Below, in pieces: positions 43,655-52,916 of a DNA stretch of 64,000 bases. A program made the position numbers and the translations under genes. The notes under the pieces were generated by a model. That model was given only the letters and a program-made list of their open reading frames with translations. It did not search any database and was not told the DNA's origin. The stretch comes from Chersky-840 sp963764205 (GTDB lineage: Bacteria; Actinomycetota; Acidimicrobiia; Acidimicrobiales; UBA8190), in NCBI GenBank assembly GCA_963764205.1, contig CAVXRN010000006.1, positions 682,001-746,000 of the forward strand, written 5' to 3'. Positions within the stretch are counted from its first letter, which is position 1; each line of letters opens with the position of its first letter.

Positions 43655-45034
43655 GACACGGCGACCGGGACGGTCCGGCCCCTCGAATTGCGCGACGACG
43701 GCCGTGTGTCGGTCTATGTCTGTGGGCCGACCGTCTACGACGTCCCCCACCTCGGCCACGGGCGGTTCTCGCTCGTCTTCGACGTCCTGCGTCGGTACCT
43801 CGAGTTCCGGGGTCTCGAGGTCCGGTACGTGTCGAACATCACCGACATCGACGACCACATCATCACCCGGGCCTCGGAGGAGGGCCGGACCGAGACCGAG
43901 GTGGCGGCCGAGTACGAGGCGGTGTGGTGGGAGGCCATGGACGCCCTCGGGGTGAAGCGACCGACGGAGATTCCCCATGCCACCGCGTTCGTGGCCGACA
44001 TGGTCGGGCTGATCGCGGCGCTGGTGGAGCGGGGCGTGGCGTACGAGACCTCGGACGGCGTGTACCTGTCGGTGGACCGGATCGACGGCTACGGCCTGCT
44101 GGCACGCCAGGACCTCGACTCCCTGCGGTCCGGGGCGCGCATCGAGCCGGGCGAGGAGAAGCGGTCACCCCTGGACTTCGTGCTGTGGAAGAAGGCCCGG
44201 CCCGGTGAGCCCACCTGGGAATCGCCGTGGGGTCCGGGCCGGCCCGGGTGGCACACCGAGTGCGTGGCGATGTCGCTCGACCTCCTGGGTGAGGACTTCG
44301 ACCTGCACGGTGGGGGCCTCGACCTCGCCTTCCCCCACCACGAGAACGAGCGTGCCCAGGCCGTGGGCTTGCAGCGAGCGTTCGCCCGCCACTGGGTGCA
44401 CAACGGGTGGGTCATGGTCGAGGGCGAGAAGATGTCGAAGTCGCTCGGGAACTTCACCTCCCTCACCGACCTGTTGGACCGGGCCGACGCCCGGGCGTAC
44501 CGGCTCCTCGTGCTGCGGGCCCACTACCGCTCGCCCATCGAGGTCAACATGTCGACGGTGGAGCAGGCCGAGAAGGCGCTCGACCGCCTCGACACCTTGG
44601 CGCGGCGATTCGACCTTCCGGCCATCGCAGACGGCGTGACCGTCGCCGACGCGGTCGATGTCGGAGCCGACGCCGACGCGGTGGCGTCGTTCGTGGCGCA
44701 CATGGACGACGACCTCGACACCCCCGGGGCGCTGGCCGAGATCTTCGACCTCGCCCGCCGCGCCCACTCCGCGCTCGACGACGGGGATCGCGACGAAGGC
44801 CGTCGTCTGGCCGTGACCGTGGCGGTGTTGTGCGCAGCGCTCGGGCTCGCCCTCGGCGGGTCGGAGCCCGGGTTGGACGAGGAGACCGAGGCGTTGGTGG
44901 CCGACCGCGACCGGGCGCGTGCCGCGGGCGAGTACGACCAGGCGGACCGGGACCGGCGCGAGCTCGAGGCGAGGGGCTGGGTCGTCGAGGACGGCCCCCA
45001 GGGCACGAGCCTGCGCCGCCGCCCGGGCTCGTGA
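43640..45034 (+). CDS. cysS: Cysteinyl-tRNA synthetase
   Basis: A 464-residue class I synthetase from GTG 43640 (VLRLHDTATGTVRPLEL). HLGH is at 37-40 and KMSKS at 264-268. The zinc ligands match E. coli CysS almost by number: Cys28, Cys208, His233 and Glu237. The motif VCGPTVYDVPHLGH argues for CysS rather than the mycothiol ligase MshC, which differs at this motif. The start overlaps the 5' end of the divergent valS. Confidence 0.95.
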   Translation: MLRLHDTATGTVRPLELRDDGRVSVYVCGPTVYDVPHLGHGRFSLVFDVLRRYLEFRGLEVRYVSNITDIDDHIITRASEEGRTETEVAAEYEAVWWEAMDALGVKRPTEIPHATAFVADMVGLIAALVERGVAYETSDGVYLSVDRIDGYGLLARQDLDSLRSGARIEPGEEKRSPLDFVLWKKARPGEPTWESPWGPGRPGWHTECVAMSLDLLGEDFDLHGGGLDLAFPHHENERAQAVGLQRAFARHWVHNGWVMVEGEKMSKSLGNFTSLTDLLDRADARAYRLLVLRAHYRSPIEVNMSTVEQAEKALDRLDTLARRFDLPAIADGVTVADAVDVGADADAVASFVAHMDDDLDTPGALAEIFDLARRAHSALDDGDRDEGRRLAVTVAVLCAALGLALGGSEPGLDEETEALVADRDRARAAGEYDQADRDRRELEARGWVVEDGPQGTSLRRRPGS

Positions 45035-45130
45035 CGGCGGGCCTCACCCCAGCACAACCCCCAGGTCGAGGGCCCGCGCTGGTAATTTCTGGGCGCACCG
45101 GGGGAAGCAGCAGGGCAGAGGGGAGACGCC

Positions 45131-45337
45131 GTGTCGTCGGGAACGGTCAAGTGGTTCAACTCGGAGAAGGGCTACGGCTTCATCGCACAGTCCGACGGAG
45201 AGGACGTGTTCGTCCACCACTCCGCCATCCAGATGAACGGCTACCGCAGCCTCGAGGAGGGGCAGGCCGTCGAGTTCGAATTGCAAGAGGGCCCGAAGGG
45301 CCTGCAGGCCGTCGAGGTCAAACCCGCCACCGCCTGA
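45131..45337 (+). CDS. Cold shock domain protein
   Basis: A 68-residue CspA-type single-strand nucleic-acid-binding protein from GTG 45131 with AGGGGAGA upstream. GTVKWFNSEKGYGFIAQSDG includes RNP1 (KGYGFI) and DVFVHHSAI is RNP2. It probably acts as an RNA chaperone. The 96-bp upstream gap holds a GCGGGCC/GGCCCGC inverted repeat (45037-45043 and 45071-45077), which may end the cysS transcript. Confidence 0.96.
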   Translation: MSSGTVKWFNSEKGYGFIAQSDGEDVFVHHSAIQMNGYRSLEEGQAVEFELQEGPKGLQAVEVKPATA

Positions 45338-45392
45338 CGTCGGCCCCGGTGCCGACTTGACCTGACACGAGCGCTGCCCTCTGCTGGGGGCC

Positions 45393-46673
45393 ATGTCGGA
45401 CGCCCCGGCGTCAGGGCACGCCTCGCACCTCGGGCTCGGCACCGTGGGGCGCGGGCTGCCACCGGGGTTCGGAGTCCTGTGGACCACGGTCGCCGTCGAC
45501 CTCGTCGGCTTCGGCATCGTGATCCCCCTCCTCCCGCTGTACGCGCACCGTCTCGGCGCGGGCCCGGGCTCGGTGGGGCTCTTGTTGGCTGCGTTCTCCG
45601 CCGCGCAGTTCGTGAGCGCGCCGTTGCTGGGGAGACTGTCTGACCGCGTCGGTCGCAAGCCCGTGCTCGTCGTGGCGTTGGTGGGGACGGCCGCCGCCAG
45701 CCTCCTCACCGGGGTGGCGGGCTCGCTCGGGCTCCTCCTCGTCGCCCGCGTGCTCGACGGCGCGTCGGGAGGAAGCGTCGCGGTGGCACAGGCGTCGGCC
45801 ACCGACCTCGTGGGGCCCGAGGATCGTATGCGCCTGTTCGGGCTCCTGGGCGCCGCCTACGGCGTCGGGTTCGTGCTGGGGCCAGCCATCGGTGGCCTGG
45901 CCGCCCTCGGCGGCGCCCGTCTCCCGTTTTTCGTCGCCGCCGGCATCGCCGGGCTCAACGCCCTCGTGGCGCTGCGGCGCCTGCCCGAGACTCGACCGGC
46001 ACCCGGACGCGGCACGAGCCGCGCCCGTCCCACCTCGACCGCGGTCCCGCTGCGCGTGGTCCTGCGCGCAATCGCCGTCCCCGGCACCGTGACCGTGTTG
46101 CTCGTGGCGGCGTTCGGCGCCTTCGAAGCGACGTTCCCGTTGTTCGCGCACCACCGTCTGGGTTTCGGGCTGGGGGCCATCGGGGCGGTGTTCGCCATGG
46201 TGGGCATCGTGGCCGTGGTCGTCCAGGGTGGCGTCGTGCGGCCGGTGGCGGCGCGCGTCGGGGACGCCACGTGCCTCCGGATGGGACTGGTGGCGGAGTC
46301 CCTCGGCCTCGTGCTGCTTCCCGCGGTCCACGAGAGCATCGGCCTCGTGCTCCCGCTTCTCCTCGTGACCGTCGGCCAGAGTCTGAGCACGCCGACGCTG
46401 AACGCGTTGGTCGTCGCCCGGGTCGGTGTCGGAGATCGCGGCGCCGCCCTCGGCGCCCAGCAGGGGCTGTCGTCTCTGGCCCGGATCGTCGGCCCGATCG
46501 CAGGCGGCGTGTCCTACGCGCTGCTCGGCATGGCCGCCCCGTTCGTGGGCGGGGCGTGCGTGGTGGCCGGCGCCCTGGTGTTCTCCCTGGTCATGAGGGG
46601 TGGAATGGAGTCATCACCGGGAGTGCTTGTCGAACCGGACGCCCATAGGTTACCGTTGGGTAACAACGGATAG
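45393..46673 (+). CDS. MFS transporter, DHA1 (TetA/MdtG-like)
   Basis: A 426-residue protein with about twelve hydrophobic segments. DLVGFGIVIPLLPLYAHRLG is the first helix motif, GRLSDRVGRKPVLVVALVG is motif A, and YGVGFVLGPAIGGLAALGG is the helix-5 antiporter motif. These identify a DHA1 drug:proton antiporter resembling tetracycline exporters; the substrate cannot be assigned. Tail of about 25 polar residues. It precedes the acyl-CoA dehydrogenase by 64 bp. Confidence 0.9.
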   Translation: MSDAPASGHASHLGLGTVGRGLPPGFGVLWTTVAVDLVGFGIVIPLLPLYAHRLGAGPGSVGLLLAAFSAAQFVSAPLLGRLSDRVGRKPVLVVALVGTAAASLLTGVAGSLGLLLVARVLDGASGGSVAVAQASATDLVGPEDRMRLFGLLGAAYGVGFVLGPAIGGLAALGGARLPFFVAAGIAGLNALVALRRLPETRPAPGRGTSRARPTSTAVPLRVVLRAIAVPGTVTVLLVAAFGAFEATFPLFAHHRLGFGLGAIGAVFAMVGIVAVVVQGGVVRPVAARVGDATCLRMGLVAESLGLVLLPAVHESIGLVLPLLLVTVGQSLSTPTLNALVVARVGVGDRGAALGAQQGLSSLARIVGPIAGGVSYALLGMAAPFVGGACVVAGALVFSLVMRGGMESSPGVLVEPDAHRLPLGNNG

Positions 46674-46737
46674 GCCACCGCCGACCGGGACCGAAAGGCC
46701 CGGATCGGTGCTCGGACCAAGGGGAAGAGGGGAAGAG

Positions 46738-47952
46738 ATGTCGGAGTTCTCTCTCGATCTCAGCGAAGACCAGTTGCAGATCCAGAAGTGGGTCCACGAC
46801 TTCGCCGAGGATGTCATTCGCCCGGCCGCCCACGAATGGGACGAACGGGAAGAGACCCCGTGGCCGATCATCGAGGAGGCGGCCCGGATCGGGCTGTACT
46901 CGTTCGACTTCATGGCCCAGTGCTTCTTCGACCCGGGCGGCTTGATGATGCCCATCGCCAACGAGGAGCTGGCATGGGGGGACGCCGGCATCGGGCTTGC
47001 CATCTTCGGGAGCGCGCTCGGGCTCGCCGGTATCGTCGCCAACGGGACGCCCGAGCAGCTGGCCGAGTGGGGCCCCCAGTGTTTCGGGACGCCCGAGAAG
47101 ATCCAGCTGGCCGCGTTCGCGGTGTCGGAGCCCGACGCCGGCTCCGACGTGAGCTCGCTGCGCACCCGGGCCGTCTACGACGAGGCCAAGGACGAGTGGG
47201 TGATCAACGGGACCAAGACCTGGATCACCAACGGTGGGATCGCCGATCTGCACGTGGTGGTGGCGGCGGTGGACCCCGAGCTCGGCTCGCGGGGCCAGGC
47301 CAGCTTCATCGTGCCGCCCGGAACCCCGGGGCTCAGCGCGGGACAGAAGTTCAAGAAGATGGGGATCCGTGCTTCGCATACCGGCGAGGTGGTCCTCGAC
47401 GACGTGCGGGTGCCCGGACACTGCCTGCTCGGGGGCAAGGACAAGCTCGACGCCAAGATGGCTCGAGCCCGCGAGGGCAAGAGGTCCAACTCTCAGGCCG
47501 CCATGGCCACGTTCGAAGCGACGCGCCCGTCGGTGGGTGCCCAGGCGCTCGGGATCTCGCGGGCCGCGTACGAGTACGCCCTCGACTACGCCAAGGAGCG
47601 CAAGGCCTTCGGACGGCTCATCATCGAGAACCAGGGCATCGCGTTCAAGCTCGCCGACATGAAGATGCGCATCGACGCGTCGCGGCTGCTCGTGTGGCGC
47701 GCCGCGTGGATGGGACGGACCGGCAAGCCGTTCGTCGCGGGCGAAGGCTCGATGTCCAAGCTCTACGCCGGTGAGACGGCGGTGTGGGTGACCGAACAGG
47801 CCATCCAGATCATGGGCGGCTACGGCTACATCCGCGAGCACCCGGTCGAGCGTTGGCACCGTGATTCGAAGATCTACACCATCTTCGAGGGGACCTCGGA
47901 GATCCAACGACTGATCATCGCCCGGGCCGTCTCGGGCATCCACATCGTCTGA
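46738..47952 (+). CDS. Acyl-CoA dehydrogenase
   Basis: A 404-residue FAD enzyme from ATG 46738, preceded by GGGGAAGAG. AAFAVSEPDAGSDVSSLRTR is the substrate/FAD-binding region, RKAFGRLIIENQGIAFKLAD the Q-rich helix, and IFEGTSEIQRLIIARA carries the catalytic Glu384, the position of Glu376 in medium-chain dehydrogenase. It oxidises an acyl-CoA to trans-2-enoyl-CoA and passes electrons to ETF. Chain-length preference is not evident. The enoyl-CoA hydratase at 51048 could act on its product. Confidence 0.93.
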   Translation: MSEFSLDLSEDQLQIQKWVHDFAEDVIRPAAHEWDEREETPWPIIEEAARIGLYSFDFMAQCFFDPGGLMMPIANEELAWGDAGIGLAIFGSALGLAGIVANGTPEQLAEWGPQCFGTPEKIQLAAFAVSEPDAGSDVSSLRTRAVYDEAKDEWVINGTKTWITNGGIADLHVVVAAVDPELGSRGQASFIVPPGTPGLSAGQKFKKMGIRASHTGEVVLDDVRVPGHCLLGGKDKLDAKMARAREGKRSNSQAAMATFEATRPSVGAQALGISRAAYEYALDYAKERKAFGRLIIENQGIAFKLADMKMRIDASRLLVWRAAWMGRTGKPFVAGEGSMSKLYAGETAVWVTEQAIQIMGGYGYIREHPVERWHRDSKIYTIFEGTSEIQRLIIARAVSGIHIV

Positions 47953-48031
47953 CCCGGCACCTTCTCCCGGGATCGCGGTGTCGACCCCCCGGCGGGGCGC
48001 GACCTCGTACCGTGGGGCAACCGTGGACCCG

Positions 48032-48541
48032 ATGACACCGCCGCACGTGCTCTTCCTGTGCACCGGGAACGCGGCCCGGTCGGTCATGGCGGGGGCCATG
48101 CTCGAGGCGCGGGGCCTCGAGGTGCGTGTCACCACGGCCGGCACCCACGTGATCGAGCACCAGCCCGTCAGCATCCGGACGCGCCACGCGTTGGGCACCA
48201 TGGGACTGCACGCTTCGGTGCACCGCAGCCGCCAGCTCACCGACGCGGACGTGGAGTCGGCCGACCTCGTGGTCGCCTTGGCGGGCGAGCACGTGTCCTA
48301 TGTCCGTCGCCGCCATCCCCACGGCGCGCAACGCACCGCCACCCTGCCCTTCTTGGCCAGCCATCTGCCGGTGGCCGCCACACCGTTGTCGGCGCGCGTC
48401 GCGGCCCTCGGGTTGGCGGGCCTGGACCCTCTCGAACAGGGCGACGTCGCCGACCCCGCCGGCGGCGACGAGCAGGAGTACGTCGACTGCGCCCGTGAAT
48501 TGGCGGCCCTCATCGGAGAGCTCGTGCCGCGCCTGGTGTGA
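48032..48541 (+). CDS. Low-molecular-weight protein tyrosine phosphatase family protein
   Basis: A 169-residue protein from ATG 48032. The P-loop LCTGNAARS gives Cys10-x5-Arg16-Ser17, and DP at 141-142 is the general acid/loop motif of LMW phosphatases. ArsC-type arsenate reductases share this fold, but their extra redox cysteines are not obvious, so a phosphatase is more likely. The target is unknown. Confidence 0.85.
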   Translation: MTPPHVLFLCTGNAARSVMAGAMLEARGLEVRVTTAGTHVIEHQPVSIRTRHALGTMGLHASVHRSRQLTDADVESADLVVALAGEHVSYVRRRHPHGAQRTATLPFLASHLPVAATPLSARVAALGLAGLDPLEQGDVADPAGGDEQEYVDCARELAALIGELVPRLV

Positions 48542-48590
48542 GGCGCCGCTCGTCGGGCAGCCGGCCCCGCTACCCGACGCGCCCGCCGGT

Positions 48591-49115
48591 TCAGGTCCGG
48601 GCGGGTTCGCCTCGCAGCTCGGGGTGGCGCACCGTGATGTCGGCGCACGCCACGCACACGCGCTCGGGGACGATCCCGACGCGCATGAGCACGCTGAAGA
48701 CCCGGCAGCCGAGGCACAATCCGAAGGCCGACTCGAGCACCGCCGCGACGGTGAGGAGACCGATCATGACCCAGGCGGCGGTGTGCGCCCCGAAGCCGAA
48801 CCACAGCGCGACCGCGGTGCTCGAGAACACCACGCCCATGGCTTGGGCGAAGCGCTTGGGAGGGCCGGCCACCGGCCGAGGGGCCACCGGAAGTCGTGGA
48901 ACGATCACCCGCGTGGCGAGCTGGCCGAGCGGGCTCAGCGTGGGCCCCGTCAGCACGCGCGCCCAGAAGCCGTAGGCGAGGGGCACGAGCAACCACGGTT
49001 GGCGCAGGGCCAAGGCTGCGACGCACATCACCACGACGCCGCCCGCCACGACCCGGGCCGCGACCTCGTTGACGGGGTTCGGGAATCCGAACACAGACCT
49101 GATCTTCGTGCCCAT
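48591..49115 (-). CDS. DUF4395 family membrane protein
   Basis: A 174-residue protein with four hydrophobic helices. FPNPVNEVAARVVAGGVVVM opens the domain, and the last third carries GLCLGCRVF and VCVACADITVR, two CxxC pairs on the same side of the membrane. DUF4395 proteins are often encoded near thioredoxin or sulfur-transfer genes, and the cysteine pairs suggest a redox or metal role, but the family is uncharacterised. Convergent with the phosphatase gene. Confidence 0.85.
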   Translation of the reverse strand: MGTKIRSVFGFPNPVNEVAARVVAGGVVVMCVAALALRQPWLLVPLAYGFWARVLTGPTLSPLGQLATRVIVPRLPVAPRPVAGPPKRFAQAMGVVFSSTAVALWFGFGAHTAAWVMIGLLTVAAVLESAFGLCLGCRVFSVLMRVGIVPERVCVACADITVRHPELRGEPART

Positions 49116-49215
49116 GACGGCAACCTCACGTCCGGCCCGCCCGGTGCGCGGCCGCGGCTAAAGCCTACCTGCAAGGTCGGGTTTCTGTTCCGACCGGCGC
49201 GACGTCCCGGGCGTG

Positions 49216-49243
49216 TCGGGTCAGTCGGGTCGGGTCAGTCGGG
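49216..49243. repeat. 14-bp tandem duplication at the end of the TetR gene
   Basis: TCGGGTCAGTCGGG occurs twice in tandem (49216-49229, 49230-49243). The stop of the minus-strand TetR gene (49235) lies inside the second copy. It has the same unit length and the same kind of position as the array at 15606. Confidence 0.8.
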
Positions 49244-49873
49244 ATGGACCGAGCGCAGGCCGGCCCAGGCGAGGTCGGCGAGGCGGCTCGCCAACCGGTT
49301 GGCTTCGGACTCGTGCGGGTCACCCTCATCGGGGTCGCGCTCGGCCAGGAAGTGCCGGCTGGCGCCTTCGGCCATGCCCACGACGGCGAAAGCGAGAAGA
49401 CGACGGTGGTCCTCGTCGAGCCCGGCGTCGATGAGGACGTCGATCGACTCGGCGATGCTGTCCTCGACCTTGCGTACCGCTCTCGACAACTCGGGGTCGT
49501 TGGGCACGTCGCTGCCGAAGAGCAGGTGGAAGGCATCGGCGTGGCTGACGACGAGGTGGAAGTAGGCGGCGAAGCCCCCCTCTACCTGTTGGCGCGGCCC
49601 ACCAGCCGACGCGATCGCCTTGCCGATGGCCTCGAGCATGGTGTGCGACACCGAGTCGAGGAGCTCGAGGTAGAGGGCACGCTTGGATGCGAAGTGCTGG
49701 TAGAGCAGCGGCTTCGTGACACCCGCTGCTTCGGCGATGTCGTCCATCGTGGTGGCGTTGAAGCCCCGTTGGGCGAAGAGCTTGAGCGAGACGTCGAGGA
49801 GCTGCTGCCGGCGTCGGTCGGCGGGCAGCCGCTTGGCGGCGGTGCCGGGGCCCTGAGGACGACGTGTCGCCAT
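49235..49873 (-). CDS. TetR-family transcriptional regulator
   Basis: A 212-residue protein with the TetR HTH at about 18-65 (QLLDVSLKLFAQRGFNATTM; DDIAEAAGVTKPLLYQHF) and a helical ligand domain. The wording ASKRALYLELLDSVSHTMLE is typical of regulators near fatty-acid genes, but no operator or neighbour fixes its target. Its stop lies in a 14-bp tandem duplication. Downstream of the glycosyltransferase on the same strand (42-bp gap). Confidence 0.9.
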   Translation of the reverse strand: MATRRPQGPGTAAKRLPADRRRQQLLDVSLKLFAQRGFNATTMDDIAEAAGVTKPLLYQHFASKRALYLELLDSVSHTMLEAIGKAIASAGGPRQQVEGGFAAYFHLVVSHADAFHLLFGSDVPNDPELSRAVRKVEDSIAESIDVLIDAGLDEDHRRLLAFAVVGMAEGASRHFLAERDPDEGDPHESEANRLASRLADLAWAGLRSVHPD

Positions 49874-49915
49874 TCCCGAAGCGTACTGGTACCTCGTGTC
49901 CGACCCCGCCCCGGG

Positions 49916-50965
49916 TTACCGCACCGCCCACCCGACGGACTCGAGGACCCGCCCGATCCGCTCGGGCAGGTCGCGTAAGGAGAAGTGCGTGGCCGCCACG
50001 TGGAGGTTGTGCTCGAGCAGGGTCACGTCGGGCGCGTCGAGGAAGGCGGCCACGCCCGGTGCGTCGTCGTGTGCGAACCACCGGAATCCGAATGCGGCCA
50101 GTTCGGCCGCCACCGGATAGGGGCCGACGGCCAGGGGGCGCCGGTACACCGCCGACTCGATGGCGGGATTCCCGAACCCCTCCCACGTCGACGGGAGGGC
50201 GACCACGTCGCATGCGGCGTAGGCGTCCACGACGTTGGCCCCCGTGCCGCGGGGGCCGGGACCGAGCAGACAGGGGCACCGTGCCCGCGCCACGAGCCGC
50301 TCCAATTCGGGGCCGTAGCCGTCTTCGGCCGGGCCGAGCAGCCAGAACGTGGCGCCGAGTCGCTCGGCCAGGGCGATGCCACCGGCCACGTTCTTCCTGG
50401 GGATGGCCCGGGTGGGTTGGAGCACGAGCCGGGTCCCAGCGCTCAGCCCGAGAGCGTCTCGCGCCGCGTCGCGATTCCCGGGAGGGGCGTCGATGGCAAA
50501 GGCGTTGCGGACGACCGTCGCCCTGATCCCGACCCGGTCCAGCTCGAGGCGCGACAACTCGTTCACCGTCACATGGGCCCAGGCGGGGTCGTCGGGCGGT
50601 GGGGGACAGTCGGCGTACTGCGCTCGCTGCCACGGAAGGTCGTGGTGGTGCAGCACCGCCCGTCGTCCTCGGATCACGTCCGCCACGAGCGAGGCCGCGC
50701 CCGGATTGAGTGGCAACGAGCACAGATTCTCGACCACCACCACGTCCGCGCCGGCGAGCGCCGCTTCGACCGCGGCCCGCTCGGGAGGCTCGGTGGCCCC
50801 GATGGCCAATCCGGGGAGGAGGCGGTCGACGGGTCCGTCTCCGGCCACGGTGCGAACGTCGAAACCGAGCGCCCTGAGGGCGCCGGCCCACTTCGTCGCC
50901 TCCACGGCCACACCGTCGAGACCGCCGAGGCGGAACGACACGATGGCGGCGAGAGGTGTGGCCAC
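49916..50965 (-). CDS. GT4-type glycosyltransferase
   Basis: A 349-residue GT-B protein. IVSFRLGGLDGVAVEATKWA is the N-terminal glycine-rich loop, TRAIPRKNVAGGIALAERLG the donor-binding motif, and STWEGFGNPAIESAVYRRPL the EX7E region of the C-domain. Donor and acceptor are unknown. gmd lies about 1 kb away on the other strand, so a GDP-sugar donor is possible. Confidence 0.82.
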   Translation of the reverse strand: MATPLAAIVSFRLGGLDGVAVEATKWAGALRALGFDVRTVAGDGPVDRLLPGLAIGATEPPERAAVEAALAGADVVVVENLCSLPLNPGAASLVADVIRGRRAVLHHHDLPWQRAQYADCPPPPDDPAWAHVTVNELSRLELDRVGIRATVVRNAFAIDAPPGNRDAARDALGLSAGTRLVLQPTRAIPRKNVAGGIALAERLGATFWLLGPAEDGYGPELERLVARARCPCLLGPGPRGTGANVVDAYAACDVVALPSTWEGFGNPAIESAVYRRPLAVGPYPVAAELAAFGFRWFAHDDAPGVAAFLDAPDVTLLEHNLHVAATHFSLRDLPERIGRVLESVGWAVR

Positions 50966-51047
50966 GGCCGCGCCACGCTACCGCCGGCTCGGCGCCGCCC
51001 GTCCTGGGCTGGGCTTGGACACGGGGTGGGCACTACCGTCGCTGTGC

Positions 51048-51887
51048 GTGCCCGATCCCGTCACCGACCCAGCCGGTTCCAGGGGTGGGGTCTCGGGGAC
51101 ACCGACCGTGCTGTACGAGGTCGATGCCGGTGTTGCCCGGGTCACCATCAACCGCCCCGAGCGACGCAATGCCATGTCGTGGGAGGTCATGCGGGGGCTC
51201 CGACAGGTGCTGGCGGCGGCGGCGCACGATCCCGAGGTGCGGGTCGTGGTGCTGGCCGGAGCGGGCGACGAGGCGTTTTGTGCGGGGGCGGACCTGGCGA
51301 AGATGACGGGAGCCGACGAACCCGCCGCAGGCGTGCTGGCGGTGCACGAGGAGCGGGGCGTGCTGGCCGAGGTGTTCGGCGCGTTGTGGCGCCTGGGCAA
51401 GCCCACCGTGGCCCGTGTCCAGGGCTTCGCGCTGGCGGGCGGCTTCGGGCTGGCCCTGGCCTGTGACCTCGTGGTGGCCTCGGACCGGGCCCGATTCGGT
51501 GCCCCCGAGGTGAACGTGGGCCTGTGGCCCTACATGATCACCGTCCCCATGGTCCGCTCGATGCCCCCTAAGCAGGCGCTCGAGCTCATGCTGACGGGGC
51601 GGATGGTGGACGCGGCGGAGGCGCTGCGTCTGGGGTTCGTGACCCGGGTCGTTCCGCCCGACGAGCTCGACCAGGCGGTCTCGGAGCTGGCCGGAGCATT
51701 AGCGGCCAAGTCGCCGGCCGTGATGAAGCTCGGCCGCGACGCGTTCTACGCTGTGTGGGACATGGCGGCCCCCGAAGCCCTCGCCCATCTCCATGCCATG
51801 CTCTCGCTCACCGCGCAGACCGAGGACGCGCAAGAGGGCATCGCCGCCTTCCTGGAGAAACGAGCGCCCAATTGGCGGGGGCGATGA
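51048..51887 (+). CDS. Enoyl-CoA hydratase/isomerase family protein
   Basis: A 279-residue crotonase-fold protein from GTG 51048. VARVTINRPERRNAMSWEVM is the N-terminal signature, AFCAGADLAKM forms the first oxyanion-hole element, and VQGFALAGGFGLALACDLVV the second. It lacks obvious paired catalytic Glu residues at both usual positions, so isomerase or other crotonase activity is possible. A divergent promoter is shared with the glycosyltransferase; gmd follows after 33 bp. Confidence 0.9.
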   Translation: MPDPVTDPAGSRGGVSGTPTVLYEVDAGVARVTINRPERRNAMSWEVMRGLRQVLAAAAHDPEVRVVVLAGAGDEAFCAGADLAKMTGADEPAAGVLAVHEERGVLAEVFGALWRLGKPTVARVQGFALAGGFGLALACDLVVASDRARFGAPEVNVGLWPYMITVPMVRSMPPKQALELMLTGRMVDAAEALRLGFVTRVVPPDELDQAVSELAGALAAKSPAVMKLGRDAFYAVWDMAAPEALAHLHAMLSLTAQTEDAQEGIAAFLEKRAPNWRGR

Positions 51888-51920
51888 GGGACCGTGCCGA
51901 ACCGACGAAGCGAGTGACGA

Positions 51921-52892
51921 ATGCGTAAGAGGGCACTGATCACCGGCATCACCGGGCAGGACGGCTCGTACCTGGCCGAGCTCCTCTTGGAAGAGGGCTA
52001 CGAAGTGATCGGCATGGTCCGGCGGTCGTCCACGCTGAACTTCGAGCGCATCGCGCACATCCAGGACAGGGTCTCGTTGGTGGCGGGCGACCTCTTGGAC
52101 GAGATCTCGCTCATCGGCATCTTGCGCGAGCACCGGCCGGCCGAGGTCTACAACCTCGCCGCCCAGTCCTTCGTCCAGACCTCGTGGACCCAGCCGGTGC
52201 TCACGGGTGAGACGACCGCGCTCGGTGTCACGCGCGTGCTCGACGCCATCCGCATCGCCGACCCCGAGATCCGCTTCTACCAGGCGTCGTCCTCGGAGAT
52301 GTTCGGCAAGGTCCAGGAAGTCCCGCAGACCGAGCAGACCCCGTTCTACCCCCGCAGCCCGTACGGGGTGGCCAAGGTGTACGGCCACTGGATCACCGTC
52401 AACTACCGCGAGAGCTACGGCCTGCACGCGTCGTCGGGGATGCTGTTCAACCACGAGAGCCCCCGCCGGGGTCTCGAGTTCGTGACGCGCAAGGTCAGTC
52501 ACGGCGTGGCGCGCATCGCGGCCGGGATGGACGACAAGCTCTTCCTCGGCAACCTCGACGCGCAGCGCGACTGGGGGTTCGCCGGTGACTACGTGCGGGC
52601 CATGTGGCTGATGCTCCAGCGCGATCAGCCTGACGACTTCGTGGTGTCGACGGGCGAGACCCACTCGGTGCGTGAGCTGTGCGAGATCGCCTTTGCGCAT
52701 GTGGGCCTCGACTGGCACGAACACGTCGTCGTCGACGACAAGTTCCTCCGCCCCGCCGAGGTCGACCTCCTCGTCGGCGACGCCACGAAGGCCAAGACCG
52801 AGCTCAAATGGGAGAAGACCGTCACCTTCGCCGATCTGGTAGCGATGATGGTGGACGCCGACGTGGAGCTCCTCCGTGTGCAGAACCGCTGA
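51921..52892 (+). CDS. gmd: GDP-mannose 4,6-dehydratase
   Basis: A 323-residue extended SDR. ALITGITGQDGSYLAELLLE is the characteristic Gmd NADP motif, SSSEMFGKVQEVPQTEQTPF carries the catalytic Ser/Thr and Glu, SPYGVAKVYGHWITVNYRES the YxxxK pair, and NHESPRRGLEFVTRKVSHGV the GDP-mannose site. It makes GDP-4-keto-6-deoxymannose, precursor of GDP-fucose or GDP-rhamnose. No reductase partner is present in the window. Confidence 0.94.
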   Translation: MRKRALITGITGQDGSYLAELLLEEGYEVIGMVRRSSTLNFERIAHIQDRVSLVAGDLLDEISLIGILREHRPAEVYNLAAQSFVQTSWTQPVLTGETTALGVTRVLDAIRIADPEIRFYQASSSEMFGKVQEVPQTEQTPFYPRSPYGVAKVYGHWITVNYRESYGLHASSGMLFNHESPRRGLEFVTRKVSHGVARIAAGMDDKLFLGNLDAQRDWGFAGDYVRAMWLMLQRDQPDDFVVSTGETHSVRELCEIAFAHVGLDWHEHVVVDDKFLRPAEVDLLVGDATKAKTELKWEKTVTFADLVAMMVDADVELLRVQNR

Positions 52893-52916
52893 ACACGAGG
52901 CGACGCCGACGGCGTC

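Noticed and set aside
43655..43720. T-box or leader upstream of valS or cysS
   Set aside because: The two genes overlap at their 5' ends, leaving no untranslated space for a leader.
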